Shown: piece by piece, positions 62,635 through 64,000 of the stretch
Position numbering within the stretch: the first letter of the stretch is position 1
Layout of the letters: every line of letters starts with the position of its first letter
NCBI RefSeq assembly: GCF_012641465.1
Contig: NZ_JABAIK010000010.1
Span: 114,778 to 178,777 of the forward strand
DNA from: Vibrio agarilyticus
GTDB lineage: Bacteria > Pseudomonadota > Gammaproteobacteria > Enterobacterales > Vibrionaceae
DNA: 64,000 nucleotides
Reading direction: 5' to 3'
The notes under the pieces: model-generated
Told to the model about the DNA's origin: nothing
Databases searched by the model: none
What the model saw: the letters and a program-made list of their open reading frames with translations, nothing else
Made by a program: the position numbers and the translations under genes

Positions 62635-63996
62635 ATGAGAGAGTTAACCCGTCGACATTGGATGTTATTGGCCGCGAGCATTGCTGTGCAAAGTTGTGGT
62701 GGTGATGGTGACAGCAAAGGTGACAGCAGTTCTAGTGGCGCTGGAGGCAGTAATTTTGACCGCTATAGCGTGACATTGCCTCAATCGATCGCCGCAAATG
62801 AGACCAAAGTTTCGATAGATAATGATGAATATCTCCTTGATGAACTACCAAATGGTCTGGGTGAGGTTTTACCGGCTGTGCTGCTGGCTCATCAAGGGGA
62901 GGATATCGTCTACTTCGCGATGCCAAGTGACAATAACCAAGAGGTCGAGGTCAACTCATTATCGACGGCTATTGGGCTGCTAAAGCACATTCCCGAAATC
63001 GCTTTACTGGTTAAAACGGATTCGAATAGTGATTTTGCCCTTGGGCAAAATTCAAATGTGATTGCCTTGGCACAATACATTGACAACTTGATTGAGGAGC
63101 ACGGGGCTGCTTGGATGTCGCCAGACAATCAAGAGCTTGCTGAAAAGATAGCCATAACGGCCAAATCCGTGGTTAAAACATTAAACAGCGTATCTGCGGC
63201 GTTTTCTTCTGGCTTTCAAATATTAAATGATGATGTCAGTGAGACTCATTTTGCGCGAATTGAGTATGATGACTTCAATAGTAATGGAGCAATACGGTCG
63301 ACATATATCGAAGCGCAAGTGCTGGATGATGAACTTGCGCAGTTTTATCAGGTGCAAGATTTTGACCGTGAACAAGATAAACTGGCGGTGGTTATTTCAA
63401 ATGGAGCCTACCGTCATATCTCGGTTATTGTCAGAGAAGATTTGTCAGAAACCGGTGATGTACTGGATTTTACCACTCTCAAACCTCACGTATCACAAGA
63501 TAATCAGTTTGGTGAGTCTAGTGAGCCAACCTATGGTGTGTTTGGTGGTTTGCTATTGTCACCGGGTCAATTTGGTCAGATGGTGTTTAACCAGGAGCAT
63601 CTGCCTGATGGCATCGAAAATGGCCACTATTACATTCAAGCGTTTGGACTTGGCTTTCATGATACGCCACTGAATCGAAGTGAGGTTAAATACGCGTTTG
63701 AACCTGTATTGATTGACAGTTTTAATTTGTTTGTGGAGCCGTTATTAGGGCTTTATCAAAAAAGTAAAAAATTAAACCAAACGAATCAAACGCTGCAAGA
63801 TATCAATTTTGATCAATTGAAACTTTCTGATGTTTATTTGACGGAAGAGACGTGTAATGAAATTGATAAAACCAAATTGCAATATGAAATTGTAAAAAGT
63901 CTCATCGCGAAGATGAACACGCTTGAAAATGTAGTTGCCCCCACTAAAACGGACAGTTTAACTCGCCACTTTAAGAGCTCGGTACTCTCTCGGTGA
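62635..63996 (+). CDS. Hypothetical lipoprotein, about 453 residues
   Basis: Likely start is the second of two ATGs (62632, 62635), with GAGG six bases upstream; an in-frame TTG lies at 62611. The N-terminus MRELTRRHWMLLAASIAVQS followed by CGGDGD is a lipoprotein signal with lipobox VQSC. A Ser/Gly/Asp linker follows (about 22-40), then a mostly beta-rich body (VTLPQSIAANETKVSIDNDE) without known motif. The C-terminal 90 residues are helical and basic. Base composition matches the chromosome, so it is probably the first core gene after the island. The gene is complete and ends four bases before the window edge. Confidence 0.7.
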   Translation: MRELTRRHWMLLAASIAVQSCGGDGDSKGDSSSSGAGGSNFDRYSVTLPQSIAANETKVSIDNDEYLLDELPNGLGEVLPAVLLAHQGEDIVYFAMPSDNNQEVEVNSLSTAIGLLKHIPEIALLVKTDSNSDFALGQNSNVIALAQYIDNLIEEHGAAWMSPDNQELAEKIAITAKSVVKTLNSVSAAFSSGFQILNDDVSETHFARIEYDDFNSNGAIRSTYIEAQVLDDELAQFYQVQDFDREQDKLAVVISNGAYRHISVIVREDLSETGDVLDFTTLKPHVSQDNQFGESSEPTYGVFGGLLLSPGQFGQMVFNQEHLPDGIENGHYYIQAFGLGFHDTPLNRSEVKYAFEPVLIDSFNLFVEPLLGLYQKSKKLNQTNQTLQDINFDQLKLSDVYLTEETCNEIDKTKLQYEIVKSLIAKMNTLENVVAPTKTDSLTRHFKSSVLSR

Positions 63997-64000
63997 CATC

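Overview
The window looks like chromosome from a Vibrio or close relative (Gammaproteobacteria, Vibrionaceae). Three things point this way. The left third is a lipopolysaccharide core locus with kdkA (Kdo kinase), waaL, heptosyltransferase-type genes and a GT90 gene next to coaD-mutM. The middle has the enterobacterial/vibrio order pyrBI, argF, rraB, GNAT, yjgN, valS, holC, pepA, lptF, lptG. Intergenic gaps carry several copies of a small repeat whose ends read TATACCCAAGT...ACTTGGGTATA. All of this is inferred from sequence; no search was run.

Layout. 1-2510: nonulosonic (legionaminic-type) sugar genes, legB-legC-neuC, leftward, with neuC cut by the window edge. 2801-3346: an AT-rich YrbL-like gene. 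3625-11748: LPS core assembly (waaL, kdkA, two GT9 genes, waaE-like, GT90) with coaD and mutM. 12150-20172: phoH-like, rapA, an Nramp-like transporter lacking the DPGN motif, rluA and a D-2-hydroxyacid dehydrogenase. 20345-24868: ridA, pyrI, pyrB with an attenuator and a 34-residue leader peptide, argF, arcA. 25247-38070: rraB, a lone sugar-binding-domain protein, GNAT, a duplicated DUF2061 protein under a Fur-like box, yjgN (DUF898), an M48 protease, valS, holC, pepA, lptFG. 38275-41938: a DUF1800/DUF1501 secreted pair and an RDD protein.

42173-62339: a genomic island of about 20 kb in a tRNA-Leu(CAA) gene. The left att lies in the intact tRNA (42202-42303). A 102-bp copy with 2 mismatches lies at 62238-62339, and an extra 19-bp core at 62000-62018. 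A tyrosine integrase is at 45706-46938. Cargo, left to right: a PIN/NYN-like protein; a large XRE-type protein; two hypotheticals, DUF2787 and a WYL regulator; a very AT-rich block with an EAL protein overlapping an AraC regulator, bracketed by two paralogous mini zinc-ribbon proteins and by small glycine-rich membrane proteins; a replication-like module (family A DNA polymerase, SF2 helicase with a Cys cluster, gp32-like zinc SSB, divergent XRE regulator); and a membrane protein divergent from an overlapping two-gene pair of unknown function.

The best candidate for an undescribed system is the polymerase-helicase-SSB-XRE module. It is bounded on both sides by 47-bp hairpins (54043-54089 and 59281-59327) with identical outer stems and covarying inner stems, and it has a symmetric divergent operator. 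The EAL/AraC/mini-zinc-ribbon block is second. A lipoprotein gene (62635-63996) follows the island.
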